Below, in pieces: positions 55,723-64,000 of a stretch of DNA of 64,000 nt. The stretch lies in NCBI RefSeq assembly GCF_000835495.1, contig NW_015622542.1, forward strand, positions 6,943,936-7,007,935, given 5' to 3'. Origin of the DNA: Cladophialophora immunda (taxonomy: Eukaryota > Ascomycota > Eurotiomycetes > Chaetothyriales > Herpotrichiellaceae). A model generated the notes under the pieces. It saw only the letters and a list, made by a program, of their open reading frames with translations, had not been told where the DNA came from and made no database searches. Positions within the stretch are counted from its first letter, which is position 1. The number at the start of each line of letters is the position of its first letter. The position numbers were made by a program, and so were the translations under genes.

Positions 55723-57253
55723 TTAGACGCCGCGAGCTGCTTGCTGATTTCCCCACAGTCCCGACATCGTGTCATGAATCTTCTTCTGCTGCCGTCGGAT
55801 CTGGTCCTCTGTCTGGCCCCTGGCATTTCCTCTGGAATCAATTTCCATTGCATCTGAGTCACCCTGTGGCACATTCGCTCCCATCGCTTCTTCCCCTTGG
55901 ATTTGCTGCCCCTGGTCATTGAGAACTTTGCTTCCATTAACCATCTCGGGCTTGGGTTTCGGATCCACGCTCATGGCACCGTCCATGTGGCCCGCCATCA
56001 GCCCACCTCCCTCTCTGAGTTTATTGATGGCACGGACTGTGTCGATGGCCTTGTGGAGTGTTCTTCTCGCATTGAAATTCTTTTTCACCGTCGGCAGGAG
56101 ATCTTGCCCATCACCAGGACCCTTGACGGGAGAGGTGGGATCAATGTCAGGCTTGATCCAGGCGTGCTGCAGAGCCTGGTGTGCGGTCATGCGTGCGTGG
56201 GGGTCAATCGTAAGGCAGCGTTTGATAAAGTCTCTCGCGGTATCGGAGACGTTGCGCCAGTACTCGACGGGGGTGAAAGAGTAATCTGCGGCGAGAATGG
56301 CTTGCATTTCTTCCAGATTTGAGTCGCGATCGAATGGAGTGTAGCCGCAAAGGAGGAAGTATGTGATAACGCCGATGGCCCAGATGTCGCTGAGAGCTTG
56401 TATCAGTCTTGAAGGGTCGTGGCACAGATCAGAAAGGACTTTGCTCACACAGGTTTACCATGACCCGTCTTTTTGAATATCTCGGGCGCCATATACCCTG
56501 GTGTGCCGCACGTCGTGGTCAAGACATGAAATTGTTCCTCATCCATGATCCTAGACAGACCAAAGTCCGCAATCAGGAGATCCGCATTGTCTTCCGGTGT
56601 TCTGAACAACAGATTCTCGGGTTTCAAATCTCTGTGCACGATGCCGTGGTCGTGTAGATATGCGACTGCGGACAGTGTGGCTCGAATCAAGTCGGCCGCG
56701 TCAGATTCGTAGTAGGAGCCTTTGCGGCAGATGCGGTCGAAAAGCTCCCCCCCCAGGGCAAGATCGGTCACAAGGTATACTGCGGCCATGTCAGACTAAT
56801 TCCAAAACCCTGGAGCGTCGAGCCGTACAATTATTCATGGTTTCGAAGTAGTCGACGAGAGTCAGGATGTTGCGATGTCCCACTGACACACGCTTCAAGA
56901 CTGCGATTTCGTTGCGCACCTAACAACACTTCCGTTAGCCGGTAGCCTCACTCTGGTGATCAAGGGCATTTACTTACCATATGCTCCCGACCGGCCATGA
57001 GCCGTTTGTTGATGACTATGAAGAGGTAAGTAAGGGAGTATGCTCGGCACGGTCTATGAGCAGACCTTTTGCGGCATAGTATCTTCCTGTGTCTATGTGA
57101 ACGCATTCCTTAACCACTGAATAGGAACCTGCGCCGAGTGTTTTTCCTTGGGAACATAAGCAGGGTGTACCACACGAGGTGCGACAGATCAAGCTCACCA
57201 GTCTTGTACCGGCAAGGCTGGATCTGCGGCTTTTGTTGCCCTTGCGTCGCCAT
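55723..57253 (-). CDS. Calcium/calmodulin-dependent protein kinase (CaMKI-like)
   Basis: 420 aa from six exons on minus: 57253-57199, 57146-57066, 57015-56978, 56919-56829, 56779-56449 and 56389-55723. All five introns are 48-59 nt with GT..AG ends and matching phases. All kinase motifs are intact: Gly loop GKTLGAGSYSVVKE; AAKVINK; catalytic loop HRDLKPENLLF; DFGLSRI; activation loop with CGTPGYMAPE; VDIWAIGVITYFLLCGYTPF. After the kinase domain, KKNFNARRTLHKAIDTVRAI resembles the autoinhibitory/calmodulin-binding helix of CaMKs. A polar tail ends LWGNQQAARGV. It belongs with the Aspergillus CmkA/CmkB kinases; I cannot say which, so no symbol is given. Confidence 0.93.
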
Positions 57254-57895
57254 ATCCACGGTTTGTCTCAAACCCTTCTCAGCTGAATCGTGGTATAGGA
57301 ATGGGATTGCAGAGCAGGTAAGCAAGTGGACGCTGACGGCTGAGGAGGGCGGAAGCCGAAAAGATCAGAGGGGCAATACACTAGAGGGCGGGGTGATGGC
57401 CGAAAGGGCCTAGAAAGGAGTCTGAAAACGAGACATTCATGAAAGAAGAGTTCTTGTGAGTTGCAGCAAGAGAAGATGTCTAAGTGTCTATTCAGCTGCT
57501 TCCACGCCAGACTCAGGTGCGCCCCAGGCAAGCAGACACCGTCCGCGAAACTGCATTGAATGCTTTTCGTCAGACAGTGTTTGCACGAATACTTAGCTTC
57601 AAGCGTCTCGCACAGATGCTGGGCTGCATTAGGCGGGGTCTTGGGTAGTCCACGTCAGACACTGCCACCAGCGCAGCAGAGGGGCACCTAAAATTGCCCA
57701 CCCCACAATATCGGCGCAAGGTCTCCTCGTCTATGGGTTGATGTGGCAAAGCTTCCATCTAACCTCGCTGCAAGCTGGGTCTTGGAAACTACACTGTAAG
57801 TGCCGGGGCGAAGCTTACTCCAGAACCCAGGAGGTATGGGAGCAGAAAGATGGTTTCCATGCCAGGAATAAATGCATGATCTCGAGCTGCGTTTC
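57254..57895. other. CaM-kinase promoter and 3' flank of the RAD55-like gene
   Basis: About 640 bp between two minus-strand genes. No supported exon. Confidence 0.55.
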
Positions 57896-59302
57896 TCAAG
57901 GCTCGCCTTCATTGGGAGACGCAACTGCATCGACCTCTTCTGCCAAATCCGACGACGGTTCAGGGATCTCGTCCTCTGAGCCTCTGATTCGTGCATACCG
58001 ATCTCTCCTCAACAGCGCCGTCTCGTGTGTTTCGAGTATCATCTCTTCTATCTCCACACGAGGTACGAAGTCCATGCTTGGGAGTTCGGGCTCGTCAAAA
58101 TCGGACGGCATGTCAATACCGCTTCCCTCGCCCTCGTCTTCACTGTCCGCGATCTCGATGATTTTCCGCTTTCTGGAATGTGCTGGTGGATCACTCTGGG
58201 ATCGCTGGGAGAGTTCCACGGGGAGGAGTGGGGGGTCATCTTCTTTGTCAGTACTCGATGCTTTCGCATTATCATTGGGTTCGGTATTAACTTCGGCTTG
58301 ACTGGGTGAAGTGGTCGGACCTAGTTGCTGAAGGCCGTTGGACCGAATAACAAATGGAACTGGTTCCATGCAGATGTCTTTCCAGGCCAGTCGCTGTACT
58401 TCCGCGTACCGCATTCCCAGGGATTGCGTCCCTGATATATCGACGCCTTGTCCCTCATTAGCGAAATCACGGAAGAGCATGATTCGGGTATGGACCGCGG
58501 ACTCCCAAGCCTGGCTGGCCAATGCGGCCTTCAAGATCGCCTTGTTATGATTTTTCAAACTCGTTGTCGTGTTGGTTAGAACTAGGATCGCAACGTTCTT
58601 GAGCGCGGCCATCTTCGACATTGCGGCACCGAGATTCTCTATGATCTGAAAGCGTTTTGACACAGCTTGCCTTTCGAACTTCTCTCTCACAGCAGCTGGC
58701 GCGGAGGCCTTGATGTTTCTGGGATTTCGCGAAAAAGAGCCGAGGAGGAGGTTGGAGAGGTCGTCGATGACGATCAAACACGTCTTTGAGGAGGGAAAGG
58801 AGTGGGGAGGATGCAAAAATAGTGTCAACAGACGAGCCAGCGTGTAGGCGCTGAGGTAAGTAAACTTGTCTTCTAGGAGTACCTGTGTGTCCAAAGGCTT
58901 TGGTGATGATGGTAGATCAGGATGCGCAGGTATGGCGTAGGAGCGCATCAGGTCGTCCAGTCTTTCTTCGATGAAGGGAGAACCTGTGTCAACCCATAGG
59001 ACATCGGAATCCTCGTGGCCGGAGCGGATCGCACTGGCAGCAGCTTGCAGGCCAAAGGTGGTCTTGCCTACCCCTGGTGGTCCGTAGACTTCGGTAACAT
59101 GGCCCCTCTGGATACCAGGTGAAGTGATTGAGAACCCATTGCTTCCATTTGCAAGAATTACATCCAAAGCTGGGAGACTAGAAGATATCCCCTTGCATTT
59201 GGCGGATAGGATTTCCAGAGCTTCAATGGCGGAAACCGTGGGTAGTCGATGCTGAGACGGGGAGGTTGAGAAATTGTGGATGTCTGCTTCTCGGTCCTGC
59301 AT
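57896..59302 (-). CDS. RecA/RAD51-family recombination ATPase, RAD55-like
   Basis: 468 aa, no intron. RAD51 paralogue; yeast Rad55 works with Rad57 to stabilise Rad51 filaments in homologous recombination. Seen: GHVTEVYGPPGVGKTTFGLQ with Walker A GPPGVGKT, the form I associate with Rad55 rather than Rad57 or Rad51; Walker B in TCLIVIDDLSNLLL; LKNVAILVLTNTTT; and HTRIMLFRDF in the core's distal part. The C-terminal 150 residues are acidic and disordered with a nuclear-type SRKRKIIEIADSEDEGE. The frame opens upstream at a TTG (59371); the ATG at 59302 (MQDREADIHN) is used, but an upstream exon cannot be excluded. An MCB ACGCGT lies 178 bp upstream. Confidence 0.82.
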   Translation of the reverse strand: MQDREADIHNFSTSPSQHRLPTVSAIEALEILSAKCKGISSSLPALDVILANGSNGFSITSPGIQRGHVTEVYGPPGVGKTTFGLQAAASAIRSGHEDSDVLWVDTGSPFIEERLDDLMRSYAIPAHPDLPSSPKPLDTQVLLEDKFTYLSAYTLARLLTLFLHPPHSFPSSKTCLIVIDDLSNLLLGSFSRNPRNIKASAPAAVREKFERQAVSKRFQIIENLGAAMSKMAALKNVAILVLTNTTTSLKNHNKAILKAALASQAWESAVHTRIMLFRDFANEGQGVDISGTQSLGMRYAEVQRLAWKDICMEPVPFVIRSNGLQQLGPTTSPSQAEVNTEPNDNAKASSTDKEDDPPLLPVELSQRSQSDPPAHSRKRKIIEIADSEDEGEGSGIDMPSDFDEPELPSMDFVPRVEIEEMILETHETALLRRDRYARIRGSEDEIPEPSSDLAEEVDAVASPNEGEP

Positions 59303-59793
59303 TGTTGGCTTCCATTGACATGTTGAAGTCGATTCGACGGAAGATAAGTCTGTCGGATTCTGATTTGGCAAGCTGGCGAATTCATGGCGATATCTCCGTT
59401 CATGTGTAATGTCCTCACTGACTGCAGCACAAGCCAGTGGCGATGGGCATTATGTTTGTGTCATGGTGCTCGAAGCAGGACGCGTTCCGATCCGACCTTT
59501 CGAATAATGTCAACACGGCTTCAGTGGAGTTCAAATGACCTGTCAGACGACCAACTGCTCGGCCGAACAAGCTCATTGGTAATGAACAACCTCTCTAACT
59601 TAGTACTAGGTGTTGACGATTGTTTCGAATCACCTAGAGGTAACAAGCTCATGTTGCTGCACCGTTGTTGCGTAACAGAGGTCATCTCAAAGAGTCTAGG
59701 GCGGCAAGCTTTCCTGGGTTGTCTTAGTTATTCATTCTCACGATCGTCGATACACGCTGCCCGACGAACTCATCAAGACTGCCTCAGAGAACA
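59303..59793. promoter_or_regulatory. Divergent promoter between RAD55-like and MOSC genes
   Basis: About 490 bp between genes transcribed outward. It contains an MCB-type ACGCGT at 59480-59485, listed separately. No gene is supported. Confidence 0.45.
59480..59485. promoter_or_regulatory. MCB-type ACGCGT element upstream of the RAD55-like gene
   Basis: Same hexamer as in the POL2 promoter. Many recombination and replication genes are MBF targets in yeasts. A single copy could be chance. Confidence 0.35.
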
Positions 59794-61038
59794 ATGAATA
59801 CTGTAATGGACCAAGCTGCAATCATTGTCCCGCCCATCTTGCTTGCAGTTGCACTGATTTGTATTCAAGAGGCATGGAACATGCGCCTTTCGCTGCAAGG
59901 CTACAAGCAGCTGAAGTTAGGTGGCCCTTCCCATATCAGTGACGAGGAGATGGGCGACAAATATGCCAAATTCGCCGACGCACCCAGCGGGTCGGTTGCT
60001 TCGAAATGGAAAGTTAAGGCTCTATTTATTCACCCCATCAAGTCCTGCGCCGGTGTCGAGTTGGATGTCGCAGACGTTCACGCGGCCGGATTCAGATGGG
60101 ACCGAACGTTTGCATTTGCAGAACTGCTTTCACCTCAGGGATACTCGGGCGCTTCACAGGCAGACAAGGGAGCGAAATGGGTGTTCAGGACACTGAGACA
60201 ACCTGGATGGGAGAGATTGGCTCTTATCAAGCCAGAAATTTGGTTTCCGGACCCGACTGACGAGGAGCCGAGCACCGATCGAGGCTGGATGGTAGTCAGG
60301 TATCCTCGCATCCCGACCGGGCGATTCTCTTTGATCTCACGCCTTTTCATCTGGCTTGGCATTGCCTCTGAAGGAAAGTCGTTTCGTGTACCGCTAGTTC
60401 CTGGGGAGAATCACCAATATCCTACTGAAAACGTGACGGTCTGGAAAGACAACCCGAAATGGCTGAATTATGGCGTACATCTACCGAACGACTTTCAATC
60501 TTTCATAAAGGCCTCAAACCCCGTGACTCTGTTCAGAGTTGATCCAAATGCCTACCGAGAGGTATTTCGTTGTGCGCCGAGGAAAGATCAGCTGGGCTAC
60601 CAGCCAGTGGTTGGTTTTGCTGACGCATATCCTGTGCATCTTTTGAACACCACATCAGTCCGCGATATTGCACTCAGAGTGAAACAGGAAATTCCACGGT
60701 TTACCGCAAGGAGATTTCGTGCAAATATCTTGATTGATGGCCCAGGCGCATACAACGAAGATGACTGGAAAATGATCCGGATCGGAAGTCACATTTTCTT
60801 CTGCGCCTGTCACACGGTTCGGTGCAGGCTACCCAACGTCGACCCCGACACTGCAGTGATGCATCCTGTCGAACCAGATAAGACGCTCAAGTCTTTCAGG
60901 TGTATCGATGAAGGCGACCCGCTAAACGCTTGTCTAGGGCTTCAGCTGGTGCCAGCAGCAGCTGGCAGCTTTCGCATCTATGTCGGAGACGAGGTTGAAG
61001 TCCTCGAAAGAGGCCATCATAAATACATCAAACAGTGA
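59794..61038 (+). CDS. Membrane-anchored MOSC-domain protein (mARC-like)
   Basis: 414 aa, no intron. MOSC proteins bind the molybdenum cofactor; mARC enzymes reduce N-hydroxylated compounds at the mitochondrial outer membrane. An N-terminal hydrophobic helix (IIVPPILLAVALICIQEA) precedes the beta-barrel domain KVKALFIHPIKSCAGVELDV and AGFRWDRTFAF. The MOSC core follows: YPVHLLNTTSVRDIA, RRFRANILIDGPGAYNEDDW, then CHTVRCRLPNVDPDTAVMHP, where the conserved Cys before LPNVDPDT is the expected Mo ligand. The end ACLGLQLVPAAAGSFRIYVG matches the family. The ATG at 59794 is used; another follows four codons later (MDQAAI). The substrate is unknown. Confidence 0.88.
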   Translation: MNTVMDQAAIIVPPILLAVALICIQEAWNMRLSLQGYKQLKLGGPSHISDEEMGDKYAKFADAPSGSVASKWKVKALFIHPIKSCAGVELDVADVHAAGFRWDRTFAFAELLSPQGYSGASQADKGAKWVFRTLRQPGWERLALIKPEIWFPDPTDEEPSTDRGWMVVRYPRIPTGRFSLISRLFIWLGIASEGKSFRVPLVPGENHQYPTENVTVWKDNPKWLNYGVHLPNDFQSFIKASNPVTLFRVDPNAYREVFRCAPRKDQLGYQPVVGFADAYPVHLLNTTSVRDIALRVKQEIPRFTARRFRANILIDGPGAYNEDDWKMIRIGSHIFFCACHTVRCRLPNVDPDTAVMHPVEPDKTLKSFRCIDEGDPLNACLGLQLVPAAAGSFRIYVGDEVEVLERGHHKYIKQ

Positions 61039-62084
61039 AGGCTTTGGCACCGCCTTCGATTCGAGCATTCTCACTTTCCTCATACCGGATGAAGAGGTTG
61101 GCAATGGGTCAACGTAAAGGACTTCCGGTGGCGGGTCAAAGATTTGTATCATGACGCCATTCAAGTGTACAAGACATTTGTGCCTCGTATATGGTGTATT
61201 AAGGTCTTTCCGTGTGCCAATATCTGGCTTCCCGCAGCTGGGACGGTTCGCCAGAGGTCCGAACCAATTGAACTGGTGTATTCCTGCGAAAACTCAACGA
61301 TGGGTACTGGTTTGAAGGTCGTCGCCCTATGGATGGGCTTTGCTCACCGAGTGTTGTTATTGAGAATGCACAGGGAGGCCATCGAAGGATTGAGATCTTG
61401 AATTAGCACTATTTCAAACAACCTTGGCCTGTCTTGCCAGGTTCGATCGTCGCTTGTACCTTATCGAAGAAGCCCGGATTCCAACCTAAGCCTGTTGACT
61501 ATTCAAAACAGCTTGATTTGTGGCTCGAGGGGACTGCGGAGAGTTCACGCATTCCAAAGGTATCAGAGCATCCCTAGAAAGACAAAGGCGGGGTTTACCG
61601 GGTGAACTATTCCGTGGGCGAATCGCCAAGTTCAACGGCATTGAGCTCCCAGGTTTTCTTGCGCAGTGGCTCACTCCGTACGTTGAGAGAACATTGATCA
61701 GCAACGATGAGTCGTTTTTCAACCTGTGAACTACTCTGGGGCTGCAGGCGATATTGACAGTATCAGCATCATCCCCGAAAACATTTACATGTCTCTCGCA
61801 GGGTTTGTCCCGAGTTAGAATAGCTCTAGCTTGCGGATTGAAAGATCACCAATGAAACACCGGGTTGTGTGGAGAATTTTGTGGGCAAGCTGCTTGCCCC
61901 TACTGCAATCAAGAGATGAATTGGCTTCGCGTTCGCCCTAAATCCGAGAGAAACGGCATATAAGAAAGGGCATACTTAATTCGAGGATGGAAGGTCGACG
62001 GAACACATCAAGAGCACTTCCTAATCCCACATCCAAGCGAAAAAGGCTCAGAGATCGTTCCCAGAGTGTTTGACGACCGCAGCA
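61039..62084. other. Intergenic: MOSC gene 3' flank and SDR promoter
   Basis: About 1.05 kb. Short frames on both strands at 61486-61729 overlap one another and carry no motif. Nothing else seen. Confidence 0.5.
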
Positions 62085-63005
62085 ATGGCAGGCCGAAGAA
62101 TTGCTCTTGTTACTGGTGAGTGTTATCATCATTGCTTGATTTTCTGCTGTTGCTTCTTGGTCATGGCGCTGAGCTGGAGATAGGTGGCAACAACGGTATC
62201 GGCTACGAGACAGTCAAGGCCCTCCTTCAGTCCAATCAGCCATATCATGTTCTCTTGGGCAGTCGCTCACTCGAGAAGGCCGAACATGCAATCGAGAAGC
62301 TCCACAAAGAATGTGGCGAGTCAGCCAACACCGTCGAAGCGCTCCAAGTCGATCTTAACAGTGATACCTCCATCGAAACAGCATTCGATCAGGTCAAGAC
62401 CAAGTTGGGACATATTGATGCGCTCATAAATAACGCGGGTAAGGCAACTTTCGTGGCCCATCACCTGCCAATCCGAGCTGACTTCAAAAATCATAGGAGC
62501 GACATTTGATCTCGCATTTGTAGCCAATGACGTCTCCCTCCGCGACTGCTTTTTGAGAGCCTACGATGTCAACGTCGCGGGTACCAATGTCCTAACCTGG
62601 ACCTTTATGCCACTCTTGCTCAAATCCCATGACCCTCGTCTGGTCTTCGTGACAGGCCTCTCCAACGTCACACAAGCAAGCAGGTCTTATTTTCCTACGC
62701 CGCCTCAACCCGCTGGGTGGCCGAAGAAGATCGAATTTGAGACGATCGGGTATCGATGCAGTAAGACAGCGCTGAACATGTTGATGGTGGACTGGAATCA
62801 CAAGTTGAAGGCAGACGGAGTCAAGGTTTGGGCTGTTGGACCTGGGCTTCTGGAGACGGATCTAGGGAATGCACGGCATTTGGCGAAGGAGATGGGGGCG
62901 AAGCATCCGAGTGTCGGTGGACAATTCATCAGGAGTGTTGTGGAGGGAGCAAGAGATGAAGATGTGGGGAAAATCGTAGTGAAGGATGGGATTTCGGAAT
63001 TCTGA
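62085..63005 (+). CDS. Short-chain dehydrogenase/reductase
   Basis: 264 aa from three exons: 62085-62115, 62184-62438 and 62497-63005. Introns are 68 and 58 nt (GTGAGT..ATAG, GTAAGG..ATAG), both phase 1. NAD(P)-dependent oxidoreductase of the classical SDR type. Spliced, it starts MAGRRIALVTGGNNGIGYE with the TGxxxGIG cofactor loop. LINNAGATFD (NNAG motif) crosses the second splice. LVFVTGLSNVTQAS supplies the catalytic Ser region, and YRCSK is the YxxxK catalytic pair. GPGLLETDLGN follows as in related enzymes. The substrate cannot be told from sequence. The neighbours do not form a biosynthetic cluster. Confidence 0.9.
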
Positions 63006-63099
63006 GGTCAAGTAATGAGACCATCGGTAGGATCGCGTGATCATGAAGTAGGTATCGCTGATCAGATCAAACGGGTGTAATGATGTGTTCAGATGCTGG

Positions 63100-63525
63100 T
63101 TAATATTTTTCCTGCATTGCCGCTCGTGCTGCGCTCAGGCTGTCGCCTTCCTCAGACACGATTCCTGTCGCTTTATGGTGTTCTTCGGCTGCCATGTCCC
63201 TTGCATGAGCGTCGGCAAAGTGACTCCCCTGTCCCTGACCAACGTGGTGGTGGTGATCGTTTCCGGCACTGTGCTCAGCTCCTATATGGTGTGCTTCACA
63301 TTGATGATGTCTCTCCTCCAATCGATCTTCTGTCCCTCTCATCTCCGCCAGACCGTGCTCGGCGATTTCTCGATTCCTTTCCTCTCCCTCTTGTTTGTGG
63401 AAGACGGTGTCAAGTGCTTCCATGGCGCCACCCCGGAGAGCGTCGCCGGCGCCGTGAATGCCATGGAGGCCGGATTTGATATCTTCAACGATGTTCTGGG
63501 CCGTTTGATGCAATTTTTCAGCCAT
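63100..63525 (-). CDS. Small hydrophilic fungal protein, His-rich, unknown function
   Basis: 141 aa, no intron in this model, ATG at 63525. The N-terminal half (MAEKLHQTAQNIVEDIKSGL, HGIHGAGDALRGGAMEALDT, EGEERNREIAEHGLAEMRG) resembles a family of small hydrophilic, possibly stress-related fungal proteins that I know only as uncharacterised. The second half is rich in His, Gly, Glu and Ala, including a GNDHHHH run. There is no signal peptide or membrane helix. Its 3' end faces the SDR gene 94 bp away. The open antisense frame over the same bases is taken as a shadow. Confidence 0.7.
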   Translation of the reverse strand: MAEKLHQTAQNIVEDIKSGLHGIHGAGDALRGGAMEALDTVFHKQEGEERNREIAEHGLAEMRGTEDRLEERHHQCEAHHIGAEHSAGNDHHHHVGQGQGSHFADAHARDMAAEEHHKATGIVSEEGDSLSAARAAMQEKY

Positions 63526-63945
63526 TTTGTACCCTTTGTTGTGGTCTCAGCCTATGCTTGAGTCGTTGGAGGTTGGACCAAGGCACAGTTGTATGCAAAG
63601 ACGCACACTATGCGGCCTGGCAGTGCATGATCATTTTGTACTCACAAGTAGGGAACGCCGGCTGGATGTTCGCGGATTGAGAGATGCAAACGTGAGCATG
63701 ACGTAGTCGTCAGGAGACCCCAGCACCGAGGAGGCGGCAGAGCGGCTTGACAAATGTCGCACCGTCTGACAGAATGTCTCGAACTACGATGGATCGAGCA
63801 ACTTGGGAGTTAACCACCCATAAACAAAGTGCATCTTATCTGATGTCAAACATCCTCTATATCACAGTCACTCTGCTTATACCTTTCCAGAATACCGACT
63901 ACCTACAAGTAGTGATTTGAGCATTGCTAACCAATAGTCCATCAT
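63526..63945. promoter_or_regulatory. Upstream region of the small His-rich protein gene
   Basis: About 420 bp, possibly a divergent promoter if the plus-strand frame at 63946 is real. CTATATCACA near 63857 is TATA-like on the plus strand. Confidence 0.35.
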
Positions 63946-64000
63946 GACGGGTTCGTCGACCTTGGACGGATTCGTTGGTCAGACTATAAGCTGTTCATTG
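63946..64000 (+). CDS. Possible start of a gene running off the right edge
   Basis: An ATG followed by an open frame to the window end (MTGSSTLDGFVGQTISCSL). Only 18 complete codons follow the ATG, with a TATA-like string about 85 bp upstream. Too short to identify; could be chance. Confidence 0.2.

Noticed and set aside
63085..63561. 158-aa plus-strand frame overlapping the small His-rich protein gene
   Set aside because: Cys/Phe/Ser/Leu-rich antisense of the minus-strand gene, which has an ATG start and a family-like N-terminus.

Overview
The window is nuclear DNA of a filamentous ascomycete (Pezizomycotina). Most genes contain short GT..AG introns of about 47-80 nt. There is a CreA-type carbon repressor, a fungal-type BRO1, a STRIPAK MOB3/phocein with a long disordered tail, and fungal COX20, GVP36 and SAP30 orthologues. 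Protein similarity as I remember it points to Eurotiomycetes, perhaps the Chaetothyriomycetidae side, but no rDNA or marker gene here proves this.

Layout. (1) 1-4.9 kb, plus strand: the 3' part of the mitochondrial DnaJ chaperone MDJ1, then the ESCRT-associated BRO1. (2) 4.9-18.9 kb: about 14 kb holding only one supportable gene, creA, on the minus strand in the middle. (3) 18.9-24.3 kb: SAP30 (Rpd3L histone deacetylase complex), then about 4.4 kb with no convincing gene, including possible gene remains. (4) 24.3-33 kb: a large kinase-fold protein with degenerate catalytic motifs and an unbroken heptapeptide repeat, the zinc chaperone GTPase ZNG1, and MOB3. (5) 33.6-49 kb, all minus strand: VMA9 (four small exons), GVP36-like BAR protein, an arginine-rich protein of unknown function, TAF12, and the intronless 2240-aa DNA polymerase epsilon catalytic subunit POL2. 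(6) 49.3-55.2 kb: COX20, a small basic nuclear-type protein, NOP56, and CCT6. (7) 55.7-63.5 kb: a CaM kinase, a RAD55-like recombination ATPase, a MOSC-domain protein, a short-chain dehydrogenase and a small hydrophilic protein.

The genes are mainly housekeeping: replication and repair (POL2, RAD55-like), transcription and chromatin (TAF12, SAP30, CreA), proteostasis (MDJ1, CCT6), ribosome biogenesis (NOP56), membrane traffic (BRO1, GVP36), vacuolar acidification (VMA9), respiration (COX20), zinc (ZNG1) and signalling (CaMK, MOB3). I see no secondary-metabolite cluster, transposon, tRNA, rRNA, CRISPR or virus. The points most worth following up are the heptad-repeat pseudokinase-like protein, the creA desert, a GC-AG intron in zng1, a +1 base in the GVP36-like gene that a downstream acceptor can compensate, and tiny first exons in cct6 and vma9 that hide the true starts.
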